A program made the translations under genes and the position numbers. A model generated the notes under the pieces. It did not search any database. It was given only the letters and a program-made list of their open reading frames with translations, and was not told where the DNA came from. DNA of 64,000 nt from DASQUK01 sp963813485 (GTDB lineage: Bacteria > Actinomycetota > Acidimicrobiia > Acidimicrobiales > VFJN01), in contig CAWEZE010000011.1 of assembly GCA_963813485.1 (NCBI GenBank), forward strand, positions 167,298 to 231,297, given 5' to 3'. Positions 53,080-61,306 of this stretch are shown here, piece by piece. Numbering within the stretch: position 1 is the stretch's first letter; each line of letters begins with the position of its first letter.

Positions 53080-53604
53080 GTGCCCGACGTGCTCCTCGCG
53101 ACCGACGCCGACTGGATCTACGAAGACGTCGACGCCGCCCTCACCGACGAGGACACCAACGTGGTGCGGGTCCGCGCCGGGGGCGACGTCAGCCCCGCCG
53201 TGCGCCAGGTCAACCCCGGTCTGGTGGTCCTCGACCTGCAGATCGGCAACATGGGTGGCATCGCCACCGCTCTCGACCTGCAGCAGGGCTTCGACTCCGG
53301 CGAGCTGCCACGGGTGCCGATCCTGCTGCTGCTCGACCGTCCCGCCGACGTCCCCATGGCGGGCCGCACGGGCGTTCAGGGCTGGCTGCTCAAGCCGCTC
53401 GACGCCTTCCGCCTTCGCCGCGCCGCTCGGGCCATCGCCGCCGGCGACGACGTATTTCGAGCCTTCGGGGCTCGCCCCGGCCTGAGGCGGATGTCGCTGC
53501 CACCACAGTGGGCGACGGTCGGTCGCACGGATAGTGCGCGAGCATCCCGCAGGCGGCCGTCCATCGAGACGAGCGACGAACGTCTCCCCAAAATTGGGTG
53601 GTGA
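53080..53604 (+). CDS. Receiver-like protein without output domain
   Basis: A 174-residue protein with a response-regulator fold: VPDVLLATDADWIYEDVDAA, GLVVLDLQIGNMGGI (Asp at the phosphorylation site in VVLDLQ), PILLLLDRPADVP, LLKPLDAFRLRRA (the conserved Lys). The acidic pair in the first loop is partly kept (TDAD). The C-terminal 50 residues are basic and disordered. GTG 53080 is 8 bases after TAGCCT (53066-53071), so it is probably leaderless. A hairpin terminator follows. Confidence 0.75.
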   Translation: MPDVLLATDADWIYEDVDAALTDEDTNVVRVRAGGDVSPAVRQVNPGLVVLDLQIGNMGGIATALDLQQGFDSGELPRVPILLLLDRPADVPMAGRTGVQGWLLKPLDAFRLRRAARAIAAGDDVFRAFGARPGLRRMSLPPQWATVGRTDSARASRRRPSIETSDERLPKIGW

Positions 53605-53616
53605 GGCACCGCGGGC

Positions 53617-53659
53617 GGCGCCGATCGGCGGCCCTCAGCGGGCCGATCGGCGCCCGTTT
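53617..53659 (+). terminator. Intrinsic terminator after the receiver-like gene
   Basis: GGCGCCGATCGGC (53617-53629) pairs with GCCGATCGGCGCC (53642-53654), a 13-base stem with a 12-base loop; TTT follows at 53657-53659. It begins 13 bases after the stop codon and separates the gene from tRNA-Pro. Confidence 0.7.
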
Positions 53660-53710
53660 CCGTGTCGATGCCGGTTGGGGTGACCGGATAGAGTTTCCTT
53701 TCCGGTTCTC

Positions 53711-53787
53711 CGGGTGGTGGCTCAGCTTGGCAGAGCGCTGCGTTCGGGACGCAGAGGTCGGGAGTTCAAATCTCCCCCACCCGACCA
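53711..53787 (+). tRNA. tRNA-Pro (anticodon CGG)
   Basis: A 77-base cloverleaf: acceptor CGGGTGG pairs with CCACCCG (53777-53783), discriminator A and encoded CCA. The anticodon stem is CTGCG/CGCAG with loop TTCGGGA, anticodon CGG, reading CCG. The T arm is GGGAG-TTCAAAT-CTCCC and the D arm holds GCTCAGCTTGGCAGAGC. TAGAGT at 53689-53694 may be its -10 box. Confidence 0.97.
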
Positions 53788-53891
53788 AGATTTCCGCAGG
53801 TCAGAGCCGATCCCTCACTCAGTGCGGACCGGTAGGCCACCGCGACGCCCGGGCCGAAGCTCCTCCAAGATCGGCACCCCGCGAAATGGTT

Positions 53892-54854
53892 TCAGCCGAG
53901 CCCTTTGGTGAAGCCCAGCCGCCAGCTCGGATACCGGAGCTGCCAGCCGAGCTCGCGCTTGGCCTTGGCGTTCGAGGCACCCCGCACGTCGGTCATCATG
54001 ATCGTTGCCATCTCCCCGGCCGCCAGCCGCCCCAGCCAGCGTGGGATACGCCTTGGTGGCTTGGCACCCAGCGCGCTCGCCAGGGCCGGCAGCCACTCCC
54101 GCACGGGCGCGGGGTCGTCATCGACGATGTTGTAGATACCCGGCTCGCCGCGCTCGACCGCGGCGGCGGTCGCCGCCGCGGCGTCTTCGATGTGGACGAA
54201 CGACGAGACGCCACCACCGTCCCCCACGATCGGGAACCGTCGCTTGCGGATCGGCGCCGCCATCACCGCATTGGGTTCCAGGCTGATCGCGGTTCCCGGA
54301 CCGTAGAAGCCGCCGTAGCGCAAGGCGAGACCCTCGCCCCAGTCGATCGTGGTCACCGCCTGCTCCAGATAGAGGAGCGCCTCCACTACTGGCCGCAGCG
54401 CCCCCGGCGGGTTGGGATCGAGGGGATCGGCCTCGGTCTGCACCGGCCCGCCGATGCGGGCGTATCGGAAGGCGCCAAAGCTCTGCGCCACGAAGCGCCG
54501 TGCCCCCACGGCGCGGCCGGCGGCCAAGAGATGATCCGTCGCCTCGGTACGCAGCCGGTTGGTCATTTTCGCCATGGAGGAGCGGTCGGGGTGCCGCGCG
54601 TCACGGATGCTCATCTTCCCGGACAGCGCCGTGAGCTGATGCACGATCACCTCCGGCTCGGCCTCGCCCACCACCCTCGCCACGGCCTCGGGATCGAGAG
54701 CGTCGGCGACAACCGGCCGCGCCCCCAGCGCCCGCAGCCCATCCTGCTTCGACGCGGTCCTGGTCATGGCCACAACCTCATGGCCAGCGGCGACCAGCTG
54801 GGGGACCAACTGTGCGCCCAGCGCACCGGAAGCCCCGGCAACGAAAACCTTCAT
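53892..54854 (-). CDS. NAD-dependent epimerase/dehydratase
   Basis: A 320-residue extended short-chain dehydrogenase. NAD site GASGALGAQLVPQLVAAGHE (GxxGxxG) is near residue 7, then PVVADALDPEAV, RFVAQSFGAF (Ser site), ALRYGGFYGPGTA (Tyr region), FVHIEDAAAAT. The classic YxxxK is not obvious, so it may be an atypical member. AGGAG is 6 bases before ATG 54854. Function unknown. Confidence 0.85.
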   Translation of the reverse strand: MKVFVAGASGALGAQLVPQLVAAGHEVVAMTRTASKQDGLRALGARPVVADALDPEAVARVVGEAEPEVIVHQLTALSGKMSIRDARHPDRSSMAKMTNRLRTEATDHLLAAGRAVGARRFVAQSFGAFRYARIGGPVQTEADPLDPNPPGALRPVVEALLYLEQAVTTIDWGEGLALRYGGFYGPGTAISLEPNAVMAAPIRKRRFPIVGDGGGVSSFVHIEDAAAATAAAVERGEPGIYNIVDDDPAPVREWLPALASALGAKPPRRIPRWLGRLAAGEMATIMMTDVRGASNAKAKRELGWQLRYPSWRLGFTKGLG

Positions 54855-54985
54855 GGCAACTCCTGACTCGTCTCGGTCACCCTACGGAGACGAGATGGCG
54901 CTTCCGCCTGTGACACTCCCCCAGGGACTGACGACGGCAGCCGGCGATCGGAATAGCCGTCGCTTCCCGCAGGTTGTGATCTGCC

Positions 54986-55726
54986 CTAGCCAGCGAAGTA
55001 TCGGTCCATTGCCTGGACCGCGGTTGGCAGCCATTGGGCGCAGCCGGCGCCGGCGACCTCGACGACGTACGGGAGGAACTCTGCGGCATCGAACGGGCCA
55101 CGGGACGCCAGGCCCAGTAGGCGGTAGAGCGCCACGCCCACGACGTCGTCCGAACCTTGGGGCACCAGGAGATCGCAGACGGTGGCCTCGACACGGTCGG
55201 GGACTTCCGTGGCACCCGGAGGGAGCGCCGGCTCCGGCTCGAGGGCGCTGTACACCTCGGCCTGGTAGAAGTCCCGCTCGCCGGTGGTTGGGCCCCGAGG
55301 GCACACCTCGGGGGTGCCGGAGTAGCGGAGCAGGCGGTTTGCCGGCCCGACCATCGCGACATTGGTCACTATCAGGCCCTGGAGCCACGACGTGGTGACG
55401 TCGGGATCGAACGCCGATTCACAGAGCATCGTGGCAACGCTTCCCACCTGGTCGGCCGTCACCGTGGTCAGACCGAGTTCGCTCAGGTCCTCGGCGATCG
55501 CCTGCTGGGTCGCGCCGAGAAGCTCGCGGAGATCGGCGGTCGCACCGCCGACGTCTACCCCGGCGGTGTCGCTCGGCGTCGTGCTGGAACCAGCGTCCTC
55601 GTAGCCGCCGTCGAGGTCGCCGTCGCTGTTGCAGGCAGAGATCGGAACGACCACGGCAGCCGCGAGCGCGACGACGGGGAGCCGTCGAAGTGCGGCAAGA
55701 CGATGACCTACCCCCACGTCCGCCAC
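54986..55726 (-). CDS. Secreted lipoprotein of unknown function
   Basis: A 246-residue protein with a signal sequence ending VVVPISAC (lipobox) then Asn-Ser-Asp. The mature domain is helical (ELLGATQQAIAEDLSELGLT, WLPTAVQAMDRYFAG) and has pairs of Cys. GTG 55726 has AGGAGG 6 bases upstream. No family recognised. Confidence 0.65.
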   Translation of the reverse strand: MADVGVGHRLAALRRLPVVALAAAVVVPISACNSDGDLDGGYEDAGSSTTPSDTAGVDVGGATADLRELLGATQQAIAEDLSELGLTTVTADQVGSVATMLCESAFDPDVTTSWLQGLIVTNVAMVGPANRLLRYSGTPEVCPRGPTTGERDFYQAEVYSALEPEPALPPGATEVPDRVEATVCDLLVPQGSDDVVGVALYRLLGLASRGPFDAAEFLPYVVEVAGAGCAQWLPTAVQAMDRYFAG

Positions 55727-55861
55727 CCCACACCTCCTCCGCCGCGTCCGACGTTACTCCTGCGTTCGCGGACGCGCCGTGGCCGGGGGGCGTGGCGCCA
55801 GATGCGGGTCGTCGTGGCCGACGTGGAGACGATTGCGGGCGGCCGAGCCAACCGGCCGGAG

Positions 55862-56184
55862 TCAGGCGAGCTCGTGCTCCTCGGCCCAGCGGGCCGCAAC
55901 CTGGCCATGTCCATGAACGTGGCGGCGTCGTCCAGCACGGCGCGCCACTCGGGCGAGGCCGTCGCGACCTCGGCTCCTCCGCGCTGCGAACTCACCCTCC
56001 AACGCCGGGGAAGGGTGCCTCGTAGGTGCCGAGGACGGCGACGATGCAGTGGTTCTGGACGTACCGGCGGAGCCCGGGCACTCGCGCGACCAGGGGGCCG
56101 TGGACCTCCTTCCAGTAGCGACCGCCTCGGCCGCTCGATCCCGGGGCGGGAGCGCACCAGCGTGATGCGGTCGAGCAATGCCAA
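55862..56184 (-). pseudogene. EthD-family remnant with several frameshifts
   Basis: Parts of an EthD-domain protein are readable in different frames: LLDRITLVRSRPGI, then GRYWKEVHGPLVARVPGLRR, YVQNHCIVAVLGTYEAP, then VATASPEWRAVLDDAATFMD, and a final AARWAEEHELA with stop at 55862. At least three frame changes lie within 320 bases (near 56115, 55990 and 55900), and bases may be missing at 55990. The density exceeds that elsewhere, so this is a pseudogene or a poorly sequenced patch. Confidence 0.65.
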
Positions 56185-56272
56185 CCTACAGAGCCGCGTG
56201 CAGGCACTTGCCACCGTTACAGCACCGGCGACCTCGATCCGCCGCCTGGGCCACGGCGCTAGCTTCCGGTTG

Positions 56273-57007
56273 GTGGGCTCGAGTCGCAGCGTTGCCGGCA
56301 AGGTCGTGCTCGTGACGGGTGCGGCGAGTGGCATGGGGCGCGCGATCGCGGAGGTCTTCGGCGCCGAGGGTGCCAAGGTCGCGGCGACGGACCGCAACTC
56401 CGCCGATCTATCCGGCACCGCCAGCTGGCAACTCGACGTCACCAGCAACGATGCGATCGCCGACGTCGTGAACGAGATCGTGCGGACCCTGGGGCCGATC
56501 GACGTCCTGGTGAACTGCGCCGGCGTGAGCGTTCCGGCGCCGATCGACGGCGACGGCTACCGGGCGGCGTGGGACGCCACGCTCGCCGTCAACCTGGTTG
56601 GGTGCGTGCAGATGATCAGGATCTGCCTGCCCTACCTGACGCGCGAGGGCGACGGCCGCATCGTGAACATCGCCTCGACCGAGGGCCTGGGGGCCACGCC
56701 GTACCTGAGCCCCTACACGGTGAGCAAGCACGGCGTGGTCGGGCTGACGCGCTCGCTGGCCTGCGAGCTCGGCCCAAAGGGCGTCACAGTGAACTGCATC
56801 TGCCCCGGGCCCATCCACACAGGCATGACGGCGTCCATCCCCGACAACGACAAGCAGAAGTTCGCGCGTCGTCGCGTCCCCCTGCGCCGCTATGGCGACC
56901 CGGAAGAGGTCGCGCAGGTGGTCCTCTCGGTCGCACTACCTGCGTCGTCGTACCTCAACGGAGCGATCATCCCGGTCGACGGCGGCCTGACGGCGAAGTT
57001 CGGGTAG
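56273..57007 (+). CDS. Short-chain dehydrogenase/reductase
   Basis: A 244-residue classical SDR: cofactor site VTGAASGMGRAIAE (TGxxxGxG) near residue 14, NCAGVSVPAP (NAG), Ser in IASTEGLG, catalytic YTVSKHGVVG (YxxxK) and PGPIHTGMTAS. GTG 56273 lies exactly 7 bases after TAGCTT (56260-56265), which decides the start against the longer open frame and suggests a leaderless mRNA. Substrate unknown. The F420-type gene follows 12 bases later. Confidence 0.92.
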   Translation: MGSSRSVAGKVVLVTGAASGMGRAIAEVFGAEGAKVAATDRNSADLSGTASWQLDVTSNDAIADVVNEIVRTLGPIDVLVNCAGVSVPAPIDGDGYRAAWDATLAVNLVGCVQMIRICLPYLTREGDGRIVNIASTEGLGATPYLSPYTVSKHGVVGLTRSLACELGPKGVTVNCICPGPIHTGMTASIPDNDKQKFARRRVPLRRYGDPEEVAQVVLSVALPASSYLNGAIIPVDGGLTAKFG

Positions 57008-57019
57008 GGAGGTCCGACG

Positions 57020-57403
57020 ATGGCTCTGCCCCGTGGTCTCGCTGCATTCAATCGGCGCGTGACCAACCATGTGACCGGACCGCTTGCGGGACGGCTCCCG
57101 GGCTTCGGCGTCGTGGTCCACCGGGGCCGCCGGTCGGGGCGCGAGTACCGCTCGCCGGTGAACGTGTTCGTGGCCGCCAGCGGCTACGTGGTGGCGCTCA
57201 CCTATGGCGCGGACTCCGATTGGGTCAAGAATGTCCTTGCCGCCGGCAACTGTGACGTCGTGACCCGCGGGCGGACGGTCCACCTGACCGCGCCGGAGCT
57301 GTTCCACGACGAGGCCCGGCGGGCGGTACCACGCGCGGTCCGCCCGCTCCTGCGGATCTTGGGCGTCGCCGACTTCATGCGACTGTCGACCGAGCAATCC
57401 TGA
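57020..57403 (+). CDS. F420/deazaflavin-dependent nitroreductase-family protein
   Basis: A 127-residue Ddn-like split barrel: GFGVVVHRGRRSGREYRSPV, VVALTYGADSDWVKNVLAAG, CDVVTRGRTVHLTAPELFHD. GGAGG is 7 bases before ATG 57020. It follows the SDR gene closely, so both are probably one operon. The role in mycobacteria is F420H2-dependent reduction; here substrate is unknown. Confidence 0.88.
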   Translation: MALPRGLAAFNRRVTNHVTGPLAGRLPGFGVVVHRGRRSGREYRSPVNVFVAASGYVVALTYGADSDWVKNVLAAGNCDVVTRGRTVHLTAPELFHDEARRAVPRAVRPLLRILGVADFMRLSTEQS

Positions 57404-57424
57404 CGGTTTGCCAGAATCGGGCGC

Positions 57425-57796
57425 ATGCTGAGGATCGGCACGGTCGTGGTCGGTGTCAACGACATGAGTCGGGCGATCCGGTTCTGGGAGCAGGCGCTGG
57501 GTTACGTCCCCCGAGACGAGGCGGAGGACGACTGGGCGGTGCTGATCCCGCGCGACGGCGGTCCGGGCACCCACCTGGCGCTCCAGCTCAGCGAGACGCC
57601 GGCACAAGCGCATCCCCGCGTCCACCTCGACCTGTACGCCGGCGACGCGGCCGATCAGGCCGCGGAGGTGGAGCGGCTCGTTGCGCTGGGAGCGGAGCGT
57701 GTCGACTGGGACCTGTACCCGGACGACCCCGACTTCATCGTCCTCGCCGATACCGAGGGCAACCGCTTCTGCGTCATCGACACCGGCCACGGTTGA
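57425..57796 (+). CDS. VOC-superfamily (glyoxalase-like) protein
   Basis: A 123-residue protein with two beta-alpha-beta-beta-beta modules: IGTVVVGVNDMSRAIRFWEQ, ALGYVPRDEAEDDWAVLIPR, and PDFIVLADTEGNRFCVID. His and Glu at the metal positions are partly kept (HLALQL and HLDLY). ATG 57425 lies 7 bases after CAGAAT (57412-57417). It probably binds a metal and a small substrate. Confidence 0.85.
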   Translation: MLRIGTVVVGVNDMSRAIRFWEQALGYVPRDEAEDDWAVLIPRDGGPGTHLALQLSETPAQAHPRVHLDLYAGDAADQAAEVERLVALGAERVDWDLYPDDPDFIVLADTEGNRFCVIDTGHG

Positions 57797-57906
57797 CGGC
57801 GTGGTCGAGGCGGCACGGGATTACTCGTCGATCGAGCGCTGGTAGGCGGCGCACGGCCAGTGGCGCGCAGACCGCGACGATCCCCACGATCGGCAGACTG
57901 ACCGGA

Positions 57907-58338
57907 GTGGAACACGCTAGCGAGCAACTCCGCGCCGACCGTCCGGTATTTCTCTACGACGGCGACTGTGCCTTCTGCACATCCAGCGCCAGGTTCATCG
58001 AGCGGCACATCCCGACGTCCGCCCAGGTGACACCGTGGCAGTTCGCCGACCTCGACGCGTTGGGCGTCTCGCAGGCCGACGCCGAGGCATCGGTGCAGTG
58101 GATCGACGCGCGGCCCCACAGGCACCTTCGCGCCGCCGGACCCGCGGCCGTCGCCCGGCTGCTGGTGGACGCCGGCCCGTACTGGCGCCTGTTCGGCTGG
58201 TTGCTCGACCTGCCCCCGATCCACTGGATCGCGGACCTCGCCTACCGATTGATCGCCCGTAACCGCCACCGCCTGCCCGGCGGCACCGCCGCCTGCCAGC
58301 TCCCACAGGCGGAGCGGGACCGCATCGAGACCCGCTGA
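57907..58338 (+). CDS. DCC-family thiol-disulfide oxidoreductase (DUF393)
   Basis: A 143-residue protein with the eponymous DxxCxxC: PVFLYDGDCAFCTSSARFIE near residue 15, followed by YRLIARNRHRLPGG and helices. GTG 57907 is chosen because translation then starts shortly before the first strand; the frame is open to a TTG at 57793. It may reduce disulfides or act with a membrane partner, unknown here. Confidence 0.82.
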   Translation: MEHASEQLRADRPVFLYDGDCAFCTSSARFIERHIPTSAQVTPWQFADLDALGVSQADAEASVQWIDARPHRHLRAAGPAAVARLLVDAGPYWRLFGWLLDLPPIHWIADLAYRLIARNRHRLPGGTAACQLPQAERDRIETR

Positions 58339-58532
58339 CCCCAGGGGTCGAAGGGCGGGGTGGCCGCGGGCCATATCAGGCCGACGACGACGGCCCGACG
58401 GGTGTTCCCGGTCGGTTCAGGTGTCCACAGGATTACTCCCGTACGTGTCGAAGCTGCTTCAATCCTGCGTCTGGACGCCCGGGATCGCCCGCTGGGTGCA
58501 ATACTCGGTGCCCGGCCCCAGTGCCGCCGCTC

Positions 58533-59384
58533 ATGGAAACGACTTCCGCCGCCGCCGCTTCCACGTCCTCCACCTCTTCAGAGGGTTGCGTGGGCCACGT
58601 GCACACCGCCCCGCCGTTCACGCCGTCGTCGGTGCTGCTGCGGCGCCGTCGGTTGCTGATCGCCCTCGGCGCGCTGCTGGTGGCGCTGGCCACGGCCGCC
58701 GCCCTGGGCAACGGCCAGGCACTGCTGACCTGGGACGAGCCCATCCAGAGGGGGGTAGAGGCGAACCGGACGTCGGCGCTCAACGACCTGTTCCTGATGG
58801 TGTCGCGCCTGGGGTCGACCGTGTTCGTCCTCGTCGCAGGCACGTTGGGAGCGTTCCTGACGTGGCGCCGCTGCCGTGCCGTGGCCACGGCGCTGCTCGT
58901 GGCCACCTTCGCCCGGCCCGCGATCGAGTTCATCGTCAAGGGCCTGGTCAGCCGTGATCGGCCCGACTTCGACCGGCTGGTGGCGGGCACGGGATACTCG
59001 TTCCCCAGTGGCCATGTCATGGCCGCCATGGCTCTCTGGGGACTGTTGCCGGTGGTGGTGGCGCTCTACACGCGCCGCCGAGCCATCTGGTGGGCGTCCG
59101 TGGCCGTGTCGGCGACCCTGATCGCCGGGATCGCCGCCAGCCGCGTCTACCTCGGCGTCCACTGGTTCTCCGACGTGACCGCCGGCTTGGTCGTGGGGAC
59201 GTTCTTCCTGTTGGGCGTGGACAAGGTTCTGATCCGGGCCCACCGCCGCTACCCGTGCCGGATGCTGGCCGAGCAGGCCGAGCAGGCCGAGCAGGCCGAG
59301 CAGGCCGAGCGGGAACGGGCGGCCCAGGCCCAGCCGGCCCCGGTGGAGCGGCCGGAGAGGGTTCCCGTCGGCGCCGCGGTCTAG
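58533..59384 (+). CDS. PAP2-family membrane phosphatase
   Basis: A 283-residue membrane protein with the three lipid-phosphate-phosphatase motifs: KGLVSRDRPDF (KxxxxxxRP), SFPSGHVMAA (PSGH) and SRVYLGVHWFSDV (SRxxxxxHxxxD). Relatives dephosphorylate undecaprenyl diphosphate or phosphatidate. Five or six helices are visible. The C-terminal tail carries four AEQ repeats encoded by a perfect 9-base tandem repeat. ATG 58533 is chosen; GTG 58521 is possible. Confidence 0.88.
   Translation: METTSAAAASTSSTSSEGCVGHVHTAPPFTPSSVLLRRRRLLIALGALLVALATAAALGNGQALLTWDEPIQRGVEANRTSALNDLFLMVSRLGSTVFVLVAGTLGAFLTWRRCRAVATALLVATFARPAIEFIVKGLVSRDRPDFDRLVAGTGYSFPSGHVMAAMALWGLLPVVVALYTRRRAIWWASVAVSATLIAGIAASRVYLGVHWFSDVTAGLVVGTFFLLGVDKVLIRAHRRYPCRMLAEQAEQAEQAEQAERERAAQAQPAPVERPERVPVGAAV
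59268..59303 (+). repeat. Four-copy 9-base tandem repeat in the PAP2 tail
   Basis: Four perfect copies of GCCGAGCAG (59268-59303) and a fifth degenerate one (GCCGAGCGG). They encode Ala-Glu-Gln repeats near the C-terminus. Copy number could vary by slippage without changing the reading frame. Confidence 0.85.
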
Positions 59385-59392
59385 TACCGCGT

Positions 59393-60165
59393 CTACGGCC
59401 GGGCTCTCGTGGCGGCCACGGTGGCCGTGAGCGGCAGGTGGTCGGAGATGGTCGCGAACGGCGCGAAGTCGGGGTCGCCCTGGCGTGGCACCGTCACGGC
59501 CACCGGGTCGAGCCCCTGCGTGACGAGCACGTAGTCGAGGCGCTGCGTCGGCGGCTTGGGCGTCCCCGGTACCCAGCCCCGCCAGTTGGTGGGTCCAGGG
59601 TCGTCGCCCCGGAGGACCGTCCACACGTCACGTAGGCCCGCCTCCGGAAGCGCCCTTGAAGGTCCGCCGCCGGAAGATCGTTGAAGTCGCCGGCGACCAC
59701 GGCCTGCCGGCCCCGCTCGGCGATCCGACGAACGACTGCGCCGGCCTCGATCGCACGGATAGCGGCAGCATCGCCCGAGCTGAGGTGCACGTTGACCAGC
59801 GTGACCTCCAGGCCAGGGCCGGTCTCGGCGTCGAGTCGGACCGTGGCGACCTGGAGGATGCGCCGCCGCCAGCTCCAGGGCATCCGGCGATGCGTGATCG
59901 CATGGGTGCGCGCCGGGGCCGGCTGTGTCACGCCGATCACTGCCATGCCCTCGGGCCACGTGCGGATGGGCCAGTGCTTGAAGCCCCACCGCCGGCTCTT
60001 GGCACCGAGAGACCGGGCGATGGCGCGGGCCTGGCAGGGCTGCACCTCCTGGAGCATCAAGACGTCGGCCCCCATGGCCTCGACGTGGTCGACCACGGCG
60101 CGGACATCAACGCCCTTGCTTCCCTTGAGGTTCCACGACACCAGGGTGAGCGACATCCGGGCCAC
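59393..60165 (-). CDS. Endonuclease/exonuclease/phosphatase-family protein (one frameshift as sequenced)
   Basis: A metal-dependent phosphodiesterase fold: LVSWNLKGSKGV (Asn), ADVLMLQEVQ (catalytic Glu), TLVNVHLSSGDAAA, VVAGDFNDLPAADL (GDFN) and LDYVLVTQGLD, FATISDHLPLTATV (SDH). The frame changes near 59645, where one G is probably missing; with it 258 codons result. GTG 60165 or ATG 60156 may be the start. Substrate (DNA, lipid or nucleotide) unknown. Confidence 0.85.
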
Positions 60166-60207
60166 GCAGTCTTTGAACGAGAAGTGGTGCTGTGGCCCCG
60201 AAGATCT

Positions 60208-61255
60208 TCAAAGACGTGGGGACCCGCCGGCGACCAGCAGCTCGGCGATCTGGACGGCGTTGAGCGCAGCGCCCTTGCGCAGGTTGTCGTTGGAAACGAA
60301 CAGGGCGAGTCCGTGCTCGACGGTGGGATCGCGGCGCACGCGACCCACGTAGCACGGGTCGGTCCCCGCCGCCATCAGCGGCGTCGGAACGTCCACCACC
60401 ACCACGCCGGGAGCATCGGACAGCAGCTCGAGCGCTCGTTCCGGGCTCAGCGGCCGCTCGAAGGCGGCGTTGATCGACAGGGAGTGGCCGGTGAACACCG
60501 GCACCCGCACGCACGTCCCCGACACCGGCAGGTCGGGGATGCCGAGGATCTTGCGGCTCTCGCTGCGGAGCTTCTGCTCCTCGTCGGTCTCACCGCTCCC
60601 GTCGTCAACGATCGAGCCAGCCAGGGGCAACACGTTGAAGGCGATCGGCGCCGCGAACTTGGTCGGAGGCGGCATGTCGACGGCGGCACCGTCGAAGGCC
60701 AGCGCCGCGGCGCGGTCGGCGACCTTGCGGACCTGCTCGTCGAGCTCCGCGGTGCCTGCCAGCCCCGCGCCCGAGGCCGCCTGGTAGCTGCTGACCACCA
60801 GTCGCCGCAGGCCTGCCTCGCGGTGGAGCGGCGCCAGCACGGGCATGAACGCCATCGTGGTGCAGTTGGGGTTGGCCACGATGCCCTTGGGGATGCGGTC
60901 GAGGGCCTCCGGGATTGACCTCGGACACCACCAGGGGGACGTCCGGGTCCATGCGCCAAGCCGAGGAGTTGTCGATCACCGTCGCGCCCGCGGCCGCGAC
61001 TCGGGGCGCAAGCGCCTTCGACGTCGACTTGCCGGCCGAGAACAGGGCGATGTCGAGGCCCGACCAGTCAGCGGCGTCAGCGTCCTCGACGACGACTTCG
61101 TCGCCTCGCCAGGGAAGCGTCCGCCCGGCGGAGCGTGACGAGGCGAAGTACCTGATCTCGCCGACCGGGAAGGCGCGCTCCGCCAGCACCGAGCGCATGA
61201 CACCGCCGACCTGTCCCGTGGCGCCGACGACGCCCACGCGCACCTGTGAACCCAT
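60208..61255 (-). CDS. asd: Aspartate-semialdehyde dehydrogenase (one frameshift as sequenced)
   Basis: Converts aspartyl phosphate to aspartate semialdehyde for lysine, threonine and methionine. NADP site VGVVGATGQVGGVM, DIALFSAGKSTSKALAP, then the catalytic Cys in ANPNCTTMAFMPVLAP and the C-terminal PVFTGHSLSINAAFER (His). The frame switches near 60905-60913 (VVSEVNP to ALDRIPKG); one extra base. Span 1048 minus one is 349 codons. ATG 61255 is 7 bases after TAGCCT (reverse of 61263-61268). Immediately downstream of lysC, but with its own -10. Confidence 0.94.
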
Positions 61256-61306
61256 GGCGGGAAGGCTACGGGCCGCTCGATCGAGCGCCCAACCGGATTG
61301 CGGCCG

